In this document: in pieces, positions 19,244 through 28,145 of the stretch
Numbering within the stretch: the stretch's first letter is position 1
How the letters are laid out: each line of letters opens with the position of its first letter
Assembly: GCF_030053775.1 (NCBI RefSeq)
Contig: NZ_CP125669.1
Span: 1,731,962 to 1,795,961, forward strand
Origin: Acinetobacter corruptisaponis
GTDB lineage: Bacteria > Pseudomonadota > Gammaproteobacteria > Pseudomonadales > Moraxellaceae
DNA length: 64,000 bases
Direction of reading: 5' to 3'
Program-made: the position numbers and the translations under genes
Notes under the pieces: model-generated
Told to the model about the DNA's origin: nothing
Databases searched by the model: none
What the model saw: the letters and a program-made list of their open reading frames with translations, nothing else

Positions 19244-19753
19244 ATGGCATGGCAAGGTATAGAAGTTGTTCACGTGGTGGCAATGGATAAAAACAACTGC
19301 ATCGGCAAGGGCAATGCCCTGCCTTGGCATATTTCTGCTGACCTCAAGCATTTCAAGGCCATCACCCAGGGCGGTGTGGTGATCATGGGCCGTAAAACCC
19401 TGGAATCAATGGGACGTGCCCTGCCAAACCGTGTGAACTGGGTGATTACCCGTGATCCGTCATGGCTGTATGAGGATGTGAAGGTGGCGCACAGCATCGA
19501 AGAGGCACTTGATGGTGCACTTACAGACGTACAACACGCTGAAAAGTCATCCTTATTTATTATAGGTGGAGGAGAGATCTTCAACCAAACACTTGCGATT
19601 GCCGATCGCCTTGAACTAACCCATGTGGATCTGGATGTTCAGGGAGACGCACATTATCCAGAACTCTCTGAGGATTTTCATAAAGTAAACTCAGAACATC
19701 ATACTGATGAAAAAACCAATATAGCGTTCGAGTTTGCAACCTACCAAAAATAA
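19244..19753 (+). CDS. folA: dihydrofolate reductase
   Basis: Reduces dihydrofolate to tetrahydrofolate with NADPH; the trimethoprim target. 169 residues: VAMDKNNCIGKGNALPWHISADLKHFKAIT holds the Met20-type loop and substrate-binding Asp, followed by VVIMGRKTLESMG and IIGGGEIF. Typical chromosomal DHFR. The ATG is preceded by GGGAG. It is in a thyA-folA operon, and the DUF4105 gene starts about 14 bases after it. Confidence 0.96.
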   Translation: MAWQGIEVVHVVAMDKNNCIGKGNALPWHISADLKHFKAITQGGVVIMGRKTLESMGRALPNRVNWVITRDPSWLYEDVKVAHSIEEALDGALTDVQHAEKSSLFIIGGGEIFNQTLAIADRLELTHVDLDVQGDAHYPELSEDFHKVNSEHHTDEKTNIAFEFATYQK

Positions 19754-19767
19754 AAAATGGATTGCAG

Positions 19768-20829
19768 ATGCTCATGCATAACATTGGATCACGAGAGTTC
19801 TTTATTGCACTAGGGATTGGTTTCCTACACAGCCTTTTTGCCCTGTTCGTGATCCTCTCCAGTATCTGGTTATGCCTTGCCTTATGGATTCAACAGCCCC
19901 TCGGAACGGTGCTCAGCCGTGTGGTCATCGTCATCTGGGGCTTATTTGCCCTGAGCCTAATTGGCTTTTATGTCAGTGGGCATTTATTTAGCCGCCGTAC
20001 TGACATCATCATCTACTGTCTGGTGTTTGCCTGTTCACTTGGCTGGTATTTTTCTTTGGATGCAAGACAGGACCGAGACTGGAATCCTGAAGTTGCTGAA
20101 CAGTTGAGCTACGAAAAACAAGGTGACCTTGTAACCTTGCATAAAGTTCGCAATTTTGACTGGCATAAAGATGGCAGCTACGATATTCGCTGGGAAGACC
20201 GTCACATTGACCTGAATAAAATCACAGGCGTGAATGTGATTACCTCCTACTGGATGGGGCCACAAATTGCACATACATTGGTCAGCTTTGATTTCTCTGA
20301 TCAAAAACCCCTGGTTTTTTCCATTGAAATTCGCAAAGAAAAAGGTGAAGAATTTTCAGCCATTGGCGGTTTTTTCCGTAAATATGAACTCAGCCTAGTC
20401 GCCTCTGACGAAAAAGACATTGTGTATACCCGAAGCAATATCCGCCATGAACAGGTCTACCTATTCCCGATCAAAATGCCTGCCACTGAACGCAAGGCCC
20501 TCTTCATTGAGTATCTCGACAAGGCTGATGAATTACGGGCTGAGGCGAAATGGTACAATACACTGACCAGTAACTGCACCACGCTGGTATTTGATATGGT
20601 ACAGGCGATTAATCCACAACGACTACCTAAAGATTACCGTTTATTGGCATCAGGCTATCTACCCAATTACCTCTATGATCTTAGGGCACTGGATCAAAAT
20701 TACAGCATGAAAGAATGGTATCAGATGGCCTATATCAATACGCGTACCGCAGATTTTGGGCAGCGGTCAGACCAAAGCAGTGAGGCATTTTCCAGGTTGA
20801 TTCGAACAGGTTTACCAAAGAGTGAATAA
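19768..20829 (+). CDS. DUF4105 (Lnb N-terminal periplasmic-like) membrane protein
   Basis: About 353 residues. Three hydrophobic segments occupy the first 95 residues (FFIALGIGFLHSLFALFVILSSIWLCLALWI and two more), followed by a soluble part containing the DUF4105 features: WYNTLTSNCTTLVFDMV with a Cys in a TSNCT motif and conserved His before it. The TSNC-Thr motif is reminiscent of cysteine-peptidase-like folds, but no activity is established. The start is unclear: ATG at 19768 or 19774, or TTG at 19762, all with weak Shine-Dalgarno. It follows folA closely and is probably co-transcribed. Confidence 0.82.
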   Translation: MLMHNIGSREFFIALGIGFLHSLFALFVILSSIWLCLALWIQQPLGTVLSRVVIVIWGLFALSLIGFYVSGHLFSRRTDIIIYCLVFACSLGWYFSLDARQDRDWNPEVAEQLSYEKQGDLVTLHKVRNFDWHKDGSYDIRWEDRHIDLNKITGVNVITSYWMGPQIAHTLVSFDFSDQKPLVFSIEIRKEKGEEFSAIGGFFRKYELSLVASDEKDIVYTRSNIRHEQVYLFPIKMPATERKALFIEYLDKADELRAEAKWYNTLTSNCTTLVFDMVQAINPQRLPKDYRLLASGYLPNYLYDLRALDQNYSMKEWYQMAYINTRTADFGQRSDQSSEAFSRLIRTGLPKSE

Positions 20830-20961
20830 TTAAGTATAAATTCACGTGAATATTTACCAAAAACTACGTTCATCCTACAAAAACACTTATAAAAACGTGA
20901 ATCATTTCACATTATATTTTGATGTAATATATCCAGCAAAACAAACAACTGAGTTTATCTT

Positions 20962-21429
20962 ATGGTAAAAAAAATTTTAGCGGCAAGCACTTTGGCTGCA
21001 ACATTGGCATTTACAGGCTGTGCATCACTTGAATCTTCCCTAAACGCAAACTCTTCAACAGCGATTGTTTTACAGAATACCCCATGGTTTGCAACCGAAG
21101 TCAATGGGACAAAAATCCAGTTGGATAACCCGAACCGCCCAACACTGTCTTTTGATACAGACAGTAAACGCTTTGGCGGTGCTGACGGCTGTAACAAGAT
21201 TCAGGGTAGCTATGAAACCAAGGGCCAACAGCTTAGCCTAGGCCAAATTGCAGGTACATTGATGGCTTGCCATGGCGTACAGGACACGGTTTCCCGTCAG
21301 TTTAATGATGCTTTAGCAAAAACAGATCGTTATGAAATTAAAGGCCATGAGTTGAAATTTCTAGACAAATCAGGTCAAACTTTAGTGAAATTTGTGACGG
21401 TTATTCAGCCACTTCCTTTCAAGAACTGA
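20962..21429 (+). CDS. META domain-containing lipoprotein (HslJ-like)
   Basis: A 155-residue exported lipoprotein: signal peptide with lipobox AFTGC at Cys20, then a META domain (TPWFATEVNGTKIQL, FGGADGCNKIQGSYE, QLSLGQIAGTLMACHG). META proteins such as HslJ are outer-membrane or periplasmic and linked to stress and drug tolerance; the mechanism is unknown. Transcribed alone, ending at a very strong terminator. The upstream region contains two inverted repeats around 20840 and 20897. Confidence 0.88.
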   Translation: MVKKILAASTLAATLAFTGCASLESSLNANSSTAIVLQNTPWFATEVNGTKIQLDNPNRPTLSFDTDSKRFGGADGCNKIQGSYETKGQQLSLGQIAGTLMACHGVQDTVSRQFNDALAKTDRYEIKGHELKFLDKSGQTLVKFVTVIQPLPFKN

Positions 21430-21443
21430 TAATGTCCTGAGCC

Positions 21444-21484
21444 AAAAAGTAAAAGCCCGTTTCAAATACGGGCTTTTACTTTTT
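21444..21484 (+). terminator. strong rho-independent terminator
   Basis: A perfect stem of about 16 bp (AAAAGTAAAAGCCCGT and its complement) with a seven-base loop, after the META lipoprotein gene. Confidence 0.88.
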
Positions 21485-21536
21485 AGGCACTTCGTTTACT
21501 TTAATAGCATTCTGAAAAATTAGAAAAGGGAAATAT

Positions 21537-22061
21537 ATGCAGCAAGCACTGTTTGGTGGTGGATGTTTTTGGTGTGTAGAGGCTGTGTTTTTACAGCTTA
21601 AAGGTGTAGAGAAAGTGGTGAGTGGCTATGCGGGGGGTATTGTCCACAACCCAAGTTATGAGCAGGTCTGTCAGGGCAATACACAGCATGCCGAGGTGGT
21701 CCTGATTGATTTCGATGAACAGCAGATCAGCTATTCACAACTCCTGAACGTGTTTTTCACCACACATGATCCAACCACATTAAACCGCCAGGGCAATGAT
21801 ATTGGCACACAATACCGCTCCGTCATCTACTATTTCAATGATGAACAGAAACAGCAGGCTGAGCAGGTCATTCAGGGTCTGGAAGATGAAAACCTCAACA
21901 TTGTCACCGAGTTAAGTCCAGCACCTACATTCTATCCTGCGGAAGAATATCACCAGAATTTCTATGCCCGCAACCCATCACAGGGTTACTGCAACTTTAG
22001 CATCCCACCCAAGCTTTCCAAATTACGCTCCAGATTTGTAGACCTGCTCAAAACTGATTAG
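21537..22061 (+). CDS. msrA: peptide-methionine (S)-S-oxide reductase MsrA
   Basis: Repairs S-epimers of methionine sulfoxide in proteins. 174 residues with the catalytic [11 protein letters not shown] motif at residues 8-15 and conserved YAGG, THDPTT and GTQYRS blocks; closing [12 protein letters not shown]. The cytoplasmic short form, without a signal peptide or fused MsrB. The ATG has a nearby AAAAGGGA. It converges on exbD with a shared terminator between. Confidence 0.96.
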   Translation: MQQALFGGGCFWCVEAVFLQLKGVEKVVSGYAGGIVHNPSYEQVCQGNTQHAEVVLIDFDEQQISYSQLLNVFFTTHDPTTLNRQGNDIGTQYRSVIYYFNDEQKQQAEQVIQGLEDENLNIVTELSPAPTFYPAEEYHQNFYARNPSQGYCNFSIPPKLSKLRSRFVDLLKTD

Positions 22062-22067
22062 ACATAA

Positions 22068-22097
22068 AAAAGCAACTCATCATTGAGTTGCTTTTTA
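22068..22097. terminator. bidirectional terminator between msrA and exbD
   Basis: GCAACTCA / TGAGTTGC stem with A run before and T run after, serving both convergent genes. Confidence 0.88.
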
Positions 22098-22114
22098 TCT
22101 AACGAATTGAAAGT

Positions 22115-22519
22115 CTAGTTTTTGCTTACAAAGGCAATATCACTTAAACCTGCTTCACTGGCACGGGACATCACCTGAGCCACGGTATCATATTTGGACT
22201 CTTTATCCGCTTCCAGTTGAACTGTTGGCTTTTGCTCGCCCTGTCCTGCCTCATGCAACCTGGTTTCAAGCTCTGCTAAACCTAGATTTTGCCCGTCCAG
22301 GAAAATTTCACCATTGGCTTTAATACTAATGGTCATCGCTTTTGGTGGCGGTGGCTGAATCTCTGCCTGAGTTTGTGGTAAATTTAATGGAATTGATGGG
22401 TTAGCAACCGTTGCTGTGACTAAAAAGATAATCATCAATACCAACATAATGTCGATCAGAGGAATGAGGTTCATCTCATTCATGCCACTATCGTGGTCTT
22501 CACCCAATTGAAAGCCCAT
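22115..22519 (-). CDS. exbD: biopolymer transport protein ExbD
   Basis: Proton-channel partner of ExbB in the TonB energising complex. 134 residues with a short cytoplasmic N-terminus, a single membrane helix bearing the essential Asp (MNLIPLIDIMLVLMIIFLVTA) and a periplasmic domain. Its ATG overlaps the exbB stop codon (TAATG), indicating translational coupling. Last gene of tonB-exbB-exbD. Confidence 0.95.
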   Translation of the reverse strand: MGFQLGEDHDSGMNEMNLIPLIDIMLVLMIIFLVTATVANPSIPLNLPQTQAEIQPPPPKAMTISIKANGEIFLDGQNLGLAELETRLHEAGQGEQKPTVQLEADKESKYDTVAQVMSRASEAGLSDIAFVSKN

Positions 22520-23139
22520 TAAGCCTGACCTCCAACTAAGCTTTGTTGCGTTGTCTTGGTTTCTGACACTGCCGCTGTTTCCTGTTGCAACATGGTGTCA
22601 ATCAATAGCTTGTGCGCCTGATCCTGTAAGTCATGTGCCAAACCACGATTGAAACGTACACAGATGTTATAGGTAAGTACCGCAGGAATTGCCACAGCAA
22701 GACCAAGACCAGTCATGATCAGGGCTTCACCGACTGGGGTTGCCACCTGAGCCAGGCCTACCTGTCCACTATTACCCACTGCGACCAGTGCATGGAAAAT
22801 TCCCCACACCGTACCAAACAAACCCACAAATGGTGCAAGTGAGGCAATCGTCCCAAGAACAGAGACACCTTTTTCCGCCTGTGACTTTTCGGCAGAAATC
22901 TGGCGAAGCAATGCCTGTTCCGCAACAGCCTTACGCTGTTCAAAGGTTAAAGGCTGTAGCTTAGACTTCAACGTGGCCAAGGCCTGGGCAAGCTGGGCAT
23001 AGGCCTGTTGCTTCAACTGGCGTGTTCCCAATAGGCGTAGAATGAAAATAGTCCATGTCGCAATCGACATTGCTAAAAGGATGAAATACAGTGTTTTACT
23101 TACTGCATCTGCATGTTGCCAATAAACTGAAAAGTTCAT
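22519..23139 (-). CDS. exbB: biopolymer transport protein ExbB (MotA/TolQ/ExbB family)
   Basis: Three-helix inner-membrane protein forming the proton channel that powers TonB. 206 residues: first membrane segment (LYFILLAMSIATWTIFILRLLG), a cytoplasmic loop, then two C-terminal membrane segments in the signature region SLAPFVGLFGTVWGIFHAL and ALIMTGLGLAVAIPAVLTYN. GGAG precedes the ATG. It lies 42 bases after tonB and overlaps exbD. Confidence 0.95.
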   Translation of the reverse strand: MNFSVYWQHADAVSKTLYFILLAMSIATWTIFILRLLGTRQLKQQAYAQLAQALATLKSKLQPLTFEQRKAVAEQALLRQISAEKSQAEKGVSVLGTIASLAPFVGLFGTVWGIFHALVAVGNSGQVGLAQVATPVGEALIMTGLGLAVAIPAVLTYNICVRFNRGLAHDLQDQAHKLLIDTMLQQETAAVSETKTTQQSLVGGQA

Positions 23140-23181
23140 ATACGAACTCCTGATTTTATCTGTCGCGAGGACTCAAATTGA

Positions 23182-23916
23182 TTAAGGACTAAGATCAAAC
23201 GGTTGCTCTGCTCGAATTGGGTAAGCAACACCATTTTCCATATAAGGTTTAAATTTTGCACTTCTGACAGCACGTAAAATCTTTTCATCCAGACTTGGCA
23301 AACCACTACTGCGCGTAATGCGGGCATTGGTAATTTTACCTTTCTCATCTGCTTCGATGAGTACCATTGCTGAACGCGGCTGGTTTTCCAGATCTTTTGC
23401 GGACACTGACAGTTTTGGTGAACGGCTCCACTGCACGCCTGAACCACCAATTGAAACACGTTTTGGAGATGGATCCGCTGGCGGCGCTGCTGGTTTTGGT
23501 GCTTCGACCACTGGCTGTGGTTTTTCAACCACAGTGGTGCTCACCACAACAGATTCAACCTTGGGCTCAACTGTTTCAACCACAGGTTTTGGCGTTTCTG
23601 CTTTTTTAACCTGCTGAATCTTCTTCGGTGGTGGAGGTAATGCCTTTTCAACCACCTTGACCTCTTTCACTTCTTTTTTCGGTTCAGGTGGCTTTGGCTT
23701 TTCTTTAGGCTTCGGTGGCTCAGGCTTCGGTGGTTCCTTAATTTTAACGAACTTGACCTTGAGCGGCTGTTTTTCGACTGGTCTTAACTCAATCGTTTTC
23801 ATGTGGCTCACCGCCCACAGAACTCCCACATGACCAATCACAACCGCCACGAGGGCAGCGATGATTTTTTTCTTCATCGGATGAGGTGTATTCAATATTG
23901 CAGGAGATTGACTCAT
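23182..23916 (-). CDS. tonB: energy transducer TonB
   Basis: Spans the periplasm and couples the proton gradient harnessed by ExbB/ExbD to outer-membrane receptors. 244 residues: one N-terminal membrane helix (KKIIAALVAVVIGHVGVLWAV), a long Pro-Lys-rich linker (KPEPPKPKEKPKPPEPKKE and onward), and the C-terminal TonB domain (RSAMVLIEADEKGKITNARITRSSGLPSLDEKILRAVRSAKFKPY). First gene of the operon. A weak Fur-like site lies about 95 bases upstream, consistent with iron control. Confidence 0.95.
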   Translation of the reverse strand: MSQSPAILNTPHPMKKKIIAALVAVVIGHVGVLWAVSHMKTIELRPVEKQPLKVKFVKIKEPPKPEPPKPKEKPKPPEPKKEVKEVKVVEKALPPPPKKIQQVKKAETPKPVVETVEPKVESVVVSTTVVEKPQPVVEAPKPAAPPADPSPKRVSIGGSGVQWSRSPKLSVSAKDLENQPRSAMVLIEADEKGKITNARITRSSGLPSLDEKILRAVRSAKFKPYMENGVAYPIRAEQPFDLSP

Positions 23917-24008
23917 AAGAATCTAAGTACCTAATAGATGGTGACGCTTTAAAAATAAAAAACGATTTCACTCATCGGATAGAACAATGAAAGTGGGCTA
24001 ATAATAAA

Positions 24009-24023
24009 TGAGAAGTGTTTTCA
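24009..24023 (-). promoter_or_regulatory. weak candidate Fur box upstream of tonB
   Basis: TGAGAAGTGTTTTCA matches the 7-1-7 Fur model TGATAATNATTATCA at 10 of 14 defined positions. The position before tonB-exbB-exbD fits, the match alone does not prove it. Confidence 0.35.
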
Positions 24024-24128
24024 TTTGCAACTATTTTTTCTTGTATAATCATTAGCCATTGAAAAATAGGCATAAAAAAACATGCCTTACAGCATGTTCT
24101 TTTTACATAATGCATACACAATAACAAA

Positions 24129-24992
24129 TTAGAACACTACAGTTTTATTGCCATCGACAATGATGCGGTCTTCCAGATGCCATTTGACTGCACGTGCCAA
24201 TACATTACGTTCGACGTCCTCGCCCAACTCACGCAATTGCTCAACATTGTAGTCATGGCTGACACGTTCAACATCCTGCTCAATGATTGGACCCTGATCA
24301 AGGTCGGCAGTGACATAATGCGCTGTGGCACCAATCAGCTTCACCCCTTTCTCATAGGCCTGTTTATACGGGTTTGCACCAACGAAAGCAGGCAGGAATG
24401 AATGGTGAATGTTGATGATCTTCATTTCCCATTGCGAAACAAACTCTTCGCTCAGGATTTGCATATAACGCGCCAGAATCAATAGGTCATTGCCTTGCAT
24501 CATCTCATTAATCTGGGCGTAAGCTTCCACCTTGTTGTCCTTGTTGACAGGCACCACATGGAACGGAATACCAAAATTTTCAACCGCTTCGCGTAAGTCT
24601 GGATGGTTGGAAACCACTTGGGTGATTTCACATGGCAACGAACCACGTGCATGGCGCCATAACAGCTCCAGCAAGGCATGGTCCACTTTGGAAACCAGAA
24701 TCCCGACTTTCTTTAGTTCACCCACGAAAGTTAGTTTCCATTGCATTTCATAGCGATCTGCAACATTGGCCGCAAAGGTTTGCATCAGGGCTTCTTTACG
24801 GGACTGTAAATGATCTAGCTCAAACTCAACACGCATAAAGTAACGTCCGCCTTGAGCTTCTGTTGCGTACTGATCAAGTGCGGTAATGTTTGCTCCCTGA
24901 TGATACAAAAAGCTCGATACAGCTTGCACGATCCCTGGCTTGTCTTCGCAAGTAATCAGTAGTCGTGCCGTATGGGCAGTGGTCGTGTTCAT
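24129..24992 (-). CDS. purU: formyltetrahydrofolate deformylase
   Basis: Hydrolyses 10-formyl-THF to formate and THF, balancing one-carbon pools and feeding formate to PurT. 287 residues: N-terminal ACT domain (ARLLITCEDKPGIVQAVSSFLYHQGANIT), then the formyltransferase-fold domain with the catalytic region IINIHHSFLPAFVGANPYKQAYEKGVKLIGATAHYVT and DQGPIIEQD. The ATG at 24992 was preferred; the alternative is a TTG nine codons upstream. Shine-Dalgarno is weak. Transcribed alone. Confidence 0.94.
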   Translation of the reverse strand: MNTTTAHTARLLITCEDKPGIVQAVSSFLYHQGANITALDQYATEAQGGRYFMRVEFELDHLQSRKEALMQTFAANVADRYEMQWKLTFVGELKKVGILVSKVDHALLELLWRHARGSLPCEITQVVSNHPDLREAVENFGIPFHVVPVNKDNKVEAYAQINEMMQGNDLLILARYMQILSEEFVSQWEMKIINIHHSFLPAFVGANPYKQAYEKGVKLIGATAHYVTADLDQGPIIEQDVERVSHDYNVEQLRELGEDVERNVLARAVKWHLEDRIIVDGNKTVVF

Positions 24993-25076
24993 GTGGTTAA
25001 TATCACTTATTCGAATCAAGTTAAAATCAAGCCGAGCATTCTAGCGCTTTTTTGTCATTGACTAAATAGGTGAAGC

Positions 25077-25778
25077 CTACTCATCGTCGTCATTTTTAAG
25101 ATTGGAGAGGCTGGCAAACAATTCTGATGGACCGAGTGAGCGCAGTAACTGCTCGTAGGTCTGACGGCTTTCCCCCATTAAATATGGGCCTTCCAGGAAA
25201 ACCATTTGACGCAATGCCTGCCAGACCCACTTTTCCTCCAGACGGTTGTTGTCACTGATATGGCCCGACATATACAAAAAGTTGGTCCAGTTGGTCAGTA
25301 CAATCCAAAGGTTGATGATCAATGCCTCAATTTCCGAGTCCGTCATTTTCATCAGGCCAGCATCCACAAATGCACGGTAAATTTTCTGCCCCTGCTGCAT
25401 CACCTGACCTGCAAAATGTGGATAAACTTTGCGAAAGTCTTCATTATTTTCGACCAGATGATAGACATCACGATGAATAAAACGATAGGCCCATAACTGG
25501 TTGCTCAACACCTGAAAATACCTGATTTTGTCATTGGCATTTAAAGGTCGATCTGTTGGTAATGCCAACATTTCCAAAGTTTCAGCCTGATATTGCTGTG
25601 CTAATTCTTTAATAATTTCCTGCTTGTTTCTAAAGTGATAATACAGGTTGCCTGGGCTGATCCCCAGTTCAGCCGCAATGTGGTTGGTTGTGACCGAACG
25701 CTCGCCACGCTCATTAAACAGCTGCAAACTGATTTGCAAAATTCGATCTTTGGTTTTGTTCGGTTTAGCATGCGACAT
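25077..25778 (-). CDS. TetR/AcrR family transcriptional regulator
   Basis: A 233-residue regulator with an N-terminal TetR helix-turn-helix (DRILQISLQLFNERGERSVTTNHIAAELGISPGNLYYHFRNKQEIIKEL, about residues 11-58) and an all-helical ligand-binding domain. It is divergent from the aldehyde dehydrogenase gene across 121 bases containing a perfect palindrome, so it probably represses that gene and itself. The ligand may be an aldehyde or a fatty-acid-like molecule, but the sequence does not tell. Confidence 0.9.
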   Translation of the reverse strand: MSHAKPNKTKDRILQISLQLFNERGERSVTTNHIAAELGISPGNLYYHFRNKQEIIKELAQQYQAETLEMLALPTDRPLNANDKIRYFQVLSNQLWAYRFIHRDVYHLVENNEDFRKVYPHFAGQVMQQGQKIYRAFVDAGLMKMTDSEIEALIINLWIVLTNWTNFLYMSGHISDNNRLEEKWVWQALRQMVFLEGPYLMGESRQTYEQLLRSLGPSELFASLSNLKNDDDE

Positions 25779-25835
25779 TGATTTTAACCATCTATAACAT
25801 TATCAATAGGTTATAAAACAAACCTATAAAGCGAC

Positions 25836-25864
25836 TTGACACTTTAGAGTATTTACTCTAAAAA
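25836..25864 (+). promoter_or_regulatory. promoter with embedded palindromic operator
   Basis: A perfect -35 TTGACA (25836-25841) is followed at 17 bases by a weak -10 TAAAAA (25859-25864). Between them lies the perfect palindrome TTTAGAGTATTTACTCTAAA (25843-25862), ideally placed to block RNA polymerase when bound, most simply by the divergent TetR regulator. A second, spaced repeat ATAGGTT / AACCTAT lies at 25806-25827. Confidence 0.6.
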
Positions 25865-25899
25865 TTAAAAAATAATAAGCTTTCTTTTGGTCCACTCCT

Positions 25900-27354
25900 A
25901 TGAACAGTCAAACAAAAACAACCGCGATGACACCTCGTGTCGATGTACAACGGTTACATGATTTGCTTGAGCAGCAGCAAGCAGCCTACCAACGCCATCC
26001 TGTACCAAGCGCAAAAGAACGTATTGAACGCTTAGCCCGACTTAAAAACATCTTGGTAAAATATCAAGATCAATTTGCGAACGCAATCAGTCAGGATTAT
26101 GGCAACCGTGCCATTATGGAAACCAAGATTGGTGAAGTTCTTACCTGTTTAGAGCATATCAAGTACTATAGCAAGAACCTGACTGAATGGATGCAGCCCT
26201 CTAAGCGCCATATCAGCATGTTACACCAACCTGCAAAAGGCTGGGTACAGTATCAGCCATTAGGCGTGATCGGTATTATTGCACCGTGGAACTATCCATT
26301 ACTACTTTCAGTTGGTCCACTGATCTGTGCATTGGCTGCGGGTAACCATGCCATGATCAAGATTTCAAGTGCATCATCAAACTTCGGTTATGTGCTTGAA
26401 AATGCCCTTTCTGAAGCATTTCCTCAAGAGTTGGTGACCGTGGTCAATGGTGGTGGTGCCATTTCGGATGCGTTCAGCCATCTGCCTTTCGATAAAATGA
26501 TTTTTACAGGTTCAACCTCTGTCGGTAAAACCGTGATGGCTGCCGCTTCACAGAACCTTGTTCCTGTGATTCTGGAACTAGGTGGCAAGTCTCCAGCACT
26601 GGTCCATTCTTCAATGAATATCCGTGATGTGGCGCAACGTGTTGCTGTAGGCAAGCTCTGGAATGCAGGTCAGACCTGTGTTGCGCCTGACTATATGTTC
26701 CTGCCTAAAGGCAAGACCGCAGAGTTCACAAAACACTATCAGGATTTTGTGAACACGATGTACCCAACTCTGCGTGACAACAAGGACTATACCTCTATTG
26801 TCAATGACAAGCAGTACAACCGTCTGCAAGGTTATCTGGAAGATGCACGTGACCAGGGCGCAAGTATTGTTGAATTAAATAGCAAAAATGAGCCTTTAAC
26901 TGAGGTTCGTAAAATTGCCCCTACACTCTTGACGGGTGTGACCACCGAAATGGACATCATGAAGAATGAAATCTTCGGCCCTATTCTGCCTATTTTAGAA
27001 TATGAGCACATTGAAGATGCGATCCAGTTCATCAACAGCCGTCCACGTCCATTGGCGTTCTATTATTTTGACATTGACAGCGCACGTGCGGACTATGTTG
27101 CTGGACGCACCCATTCAGGACATTTTGGCATCAACCAGGTACTGACCCATGTGGCACAGGATGACCTGCCATTCGGTGGTATCGGTGCGTCAGGTATGGG
27201 TAAATACCACGGTAAGGAAGGCTTCTTCAGCTTCTCGCATGAGCGCTCAATGATGTCCAATCCTGTTAGCCCGAAACTGTACAGCCTCAAATTTATTTTG
27301 CCGCCGTACAATAAAGCAGCGCACAAACTGCTTTTGAAAACCCTATTCCGCTAA
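25900..27354 (+). CDS. coniferyl-aldehyde dehydrogenase-type ALDH
   Basis: NAD(P)-dependent aldehyde dehydrogenase of 484 residues, oxidising an aldehyde to its acid. Motifs: cofactor loop FTGSTSVGKTVM, catalytic Glu in ILELGGKSP, catalytic Cys in WNAGQTCVAPDY and EIFGPILPI. It is closest in pattern to coniferyl-aldehyde dehydrogenases (class-3-like, with hydrophobic C-terminal tail LKFILPPYNKAAHKLLLKTLFR that may associate with membranes). The true substrate could be another aromatic or long-chain aldehyde. Controlled by the operator just upstream; ends at a strong terminator. Confidence 0.9.
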   Translation: MNSQTKTTAMTPRVDVQRLHDLLEQQQAAYQRHPVPSAKERIERLARLKNILVKYQDQFANAISQDYGNRAIMETKIGEVLTCLEHIKYYSKNLTEWMQPSKRHISMLHQPAKGWVQYQPLGVIGIIAPWNYPLLLSVGPLICALAAGNHAMIKISSASSNFGYVLENALSEAFPQELVTVVNGGGAISDAFSHLPFDKMIFTGSTSVGKTVMAAASQNLVPVILELGGKSPALVHSSMNIRDVAQRVAVGKLWNAGQTCVAPDYMFLPKGKTAEFTKHYQDFVNTMYPTLRDNKDYTSIVNDKQYNRLQGYLEDARDQGASIVELNSKNEPLTEVRKIAPTLLTGVTTEMDIMKNEIFGPILPILEYEHIEDAIQFINSRPRPLAFYYFDIDSARADYVAGRTHSGHFGINQVLTHVAQDDLPFGGIGASGMGKYHGKEGFFSFSHERSMMSNPVSPKLYSLKFILPPYNKAAHKLLLKTLFR

Positions 27355-27363
27355 GCTGATCAA

Positions 27364-27400
27364 GGCATGATCTATTACACTAGATCATGCCCCGTTTTTA
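27364..27400 (+). terminator. rho-independent terminator of the ALDH gene
   Basis: An 11-bp perfect stem (GGCATGATCTA / TAGATCATGCC, loop of six) followed by CCG and five T. Confidence 0.85.
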
Positions 27401-27410
27401 CCAAATTCGC

Positions 27411-27439
27411 TTGTCTTTTAATCGTATTTTTGGTATAAA
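27411..27439 (+). promoter_or_regulatory. sigma-70 promoter of rpmB-rpmG
   Basis: -35 TTGTCT (27411-27416), spacer of 17, -10 TATAAA (27434-27439), about 85 bases before the rpmB start. Confidence 0.65.
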
Positions 27440-27522
27440 ACGCCCCTTGAATGATTTCATCCGTTTACTTGAATGGCTAGTTGCACGAAACAGTGCTGTA
27501 TAAACTAGCAATGGAGTTCACC

Positions 27523-27759
27523 ATGTCTAAGGTTTGCCAAGTTACCGGCAAGCGTCCAATCGTTGGTAACAACGTATCGCACGCAAACAACAAAACCAAA
27601 CGCCGGTTCGAGCCGAACCTGCACCACCACCGCTTTTGGTTAGAAAGCGAAAAACGTTTTGTACGTCTTCGCTTAACCACTAAAGGTATGCGTATTATTG
27701 ATAAATTGGGTATCGAGAAAGTTGTTGCTGATCTCCGTGCTCAAGGTCAAAAGATCTAA
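27523..27759 (+). CDS. rpmB: 50S ribosomal protein L28
   Basis: Large-subunit ribosomal protein of 78 residues, [32 protein letters not shown] and onward, an unmistakable L28. The ATG at 27523 has GGAG eight bases upstream; the longer frame begins 14 codons earlier within the leader and is not conserved. rpmG follows after 12 bases, the standard rpmB-rpmG operon. Confidence 0.98.
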   Translation: MSKVCQVTGKRPIVGNNVSHANNKTKRRFEPNLHHHRFWLESEKRFVRLRLTTKGMRIIDKLGIEKVVADLRAQGQKI

Positions 27760-27771
27760 GGAGTCTGAGCA

Positions 27772-27927
27772 ATGCGTGATAAGATTCGTCTCGTTTCTAC
27801 AGCTGGTACTGGTTATTTCTATACCACAACTAAAAATAAACGTACTATGCCGGAAAAAATGGAAATCAAAAAATTTGATCCAAAAATCCGTCAACACGTG
27901 ATTTTCAAAGAAGCTAAAATTAAATAA
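27772..27927 (+). CDS. rpmG: 50S ribosomal protein L33
   Basis: A 51-residue ribosomal protein beginning [20 protein letters not shown] and ending [12 protein letters not shown]. Short, so easily missed. It lacks the paired CxxC motifs of the zinc-binding form, so it is the zinc-independent type normal in gammaproteobacteria. AAGGAG overlaps the rpmB stop just upstream. Followed by a strong terminator. Confidence 0.97.
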   Translation: MRDKIRLVSTAGTGYFYTTTKNKRTMPEKMEIKKFDPKIRQHVIFKEAKIK

Positions 27928-27938
27928 TTTTAGTTCCT

Positions 27939-27973
27939 TAAAAAAACGGCTTCTCTTGAAGCCGTTTTTTTTA
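27939..27973 (+). terminator. rho-independent terminator of rpmB-rpmG
   Basis: AAAAAACGGCTTC / GAAGCCGTTTTTTTT with a short loop. Confidence 0.9.
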
Positions 27974-28145
27974 TTGCCTAAAAAATGCTATTAATAGTAA
28001 GAAATGAGTTACATGATTTTTTTTGATCATTAAAAAAATTGTCATCAACAAATTCGATTTTACTTGTTACAATTTATTCGCTGTTTTCTTGGCATGTTTT
28101 ATGCTCATTTATTTCTACCTTAACCGCAACGATTAAGGAACTACA

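Noticed and set aside
23136..23528. Minus-strand open frame in tonB
   Set aside because: It overlaps tonB in another frame; the tonB frame has the membrane helix, Pro-Lys linker and TonB domain.
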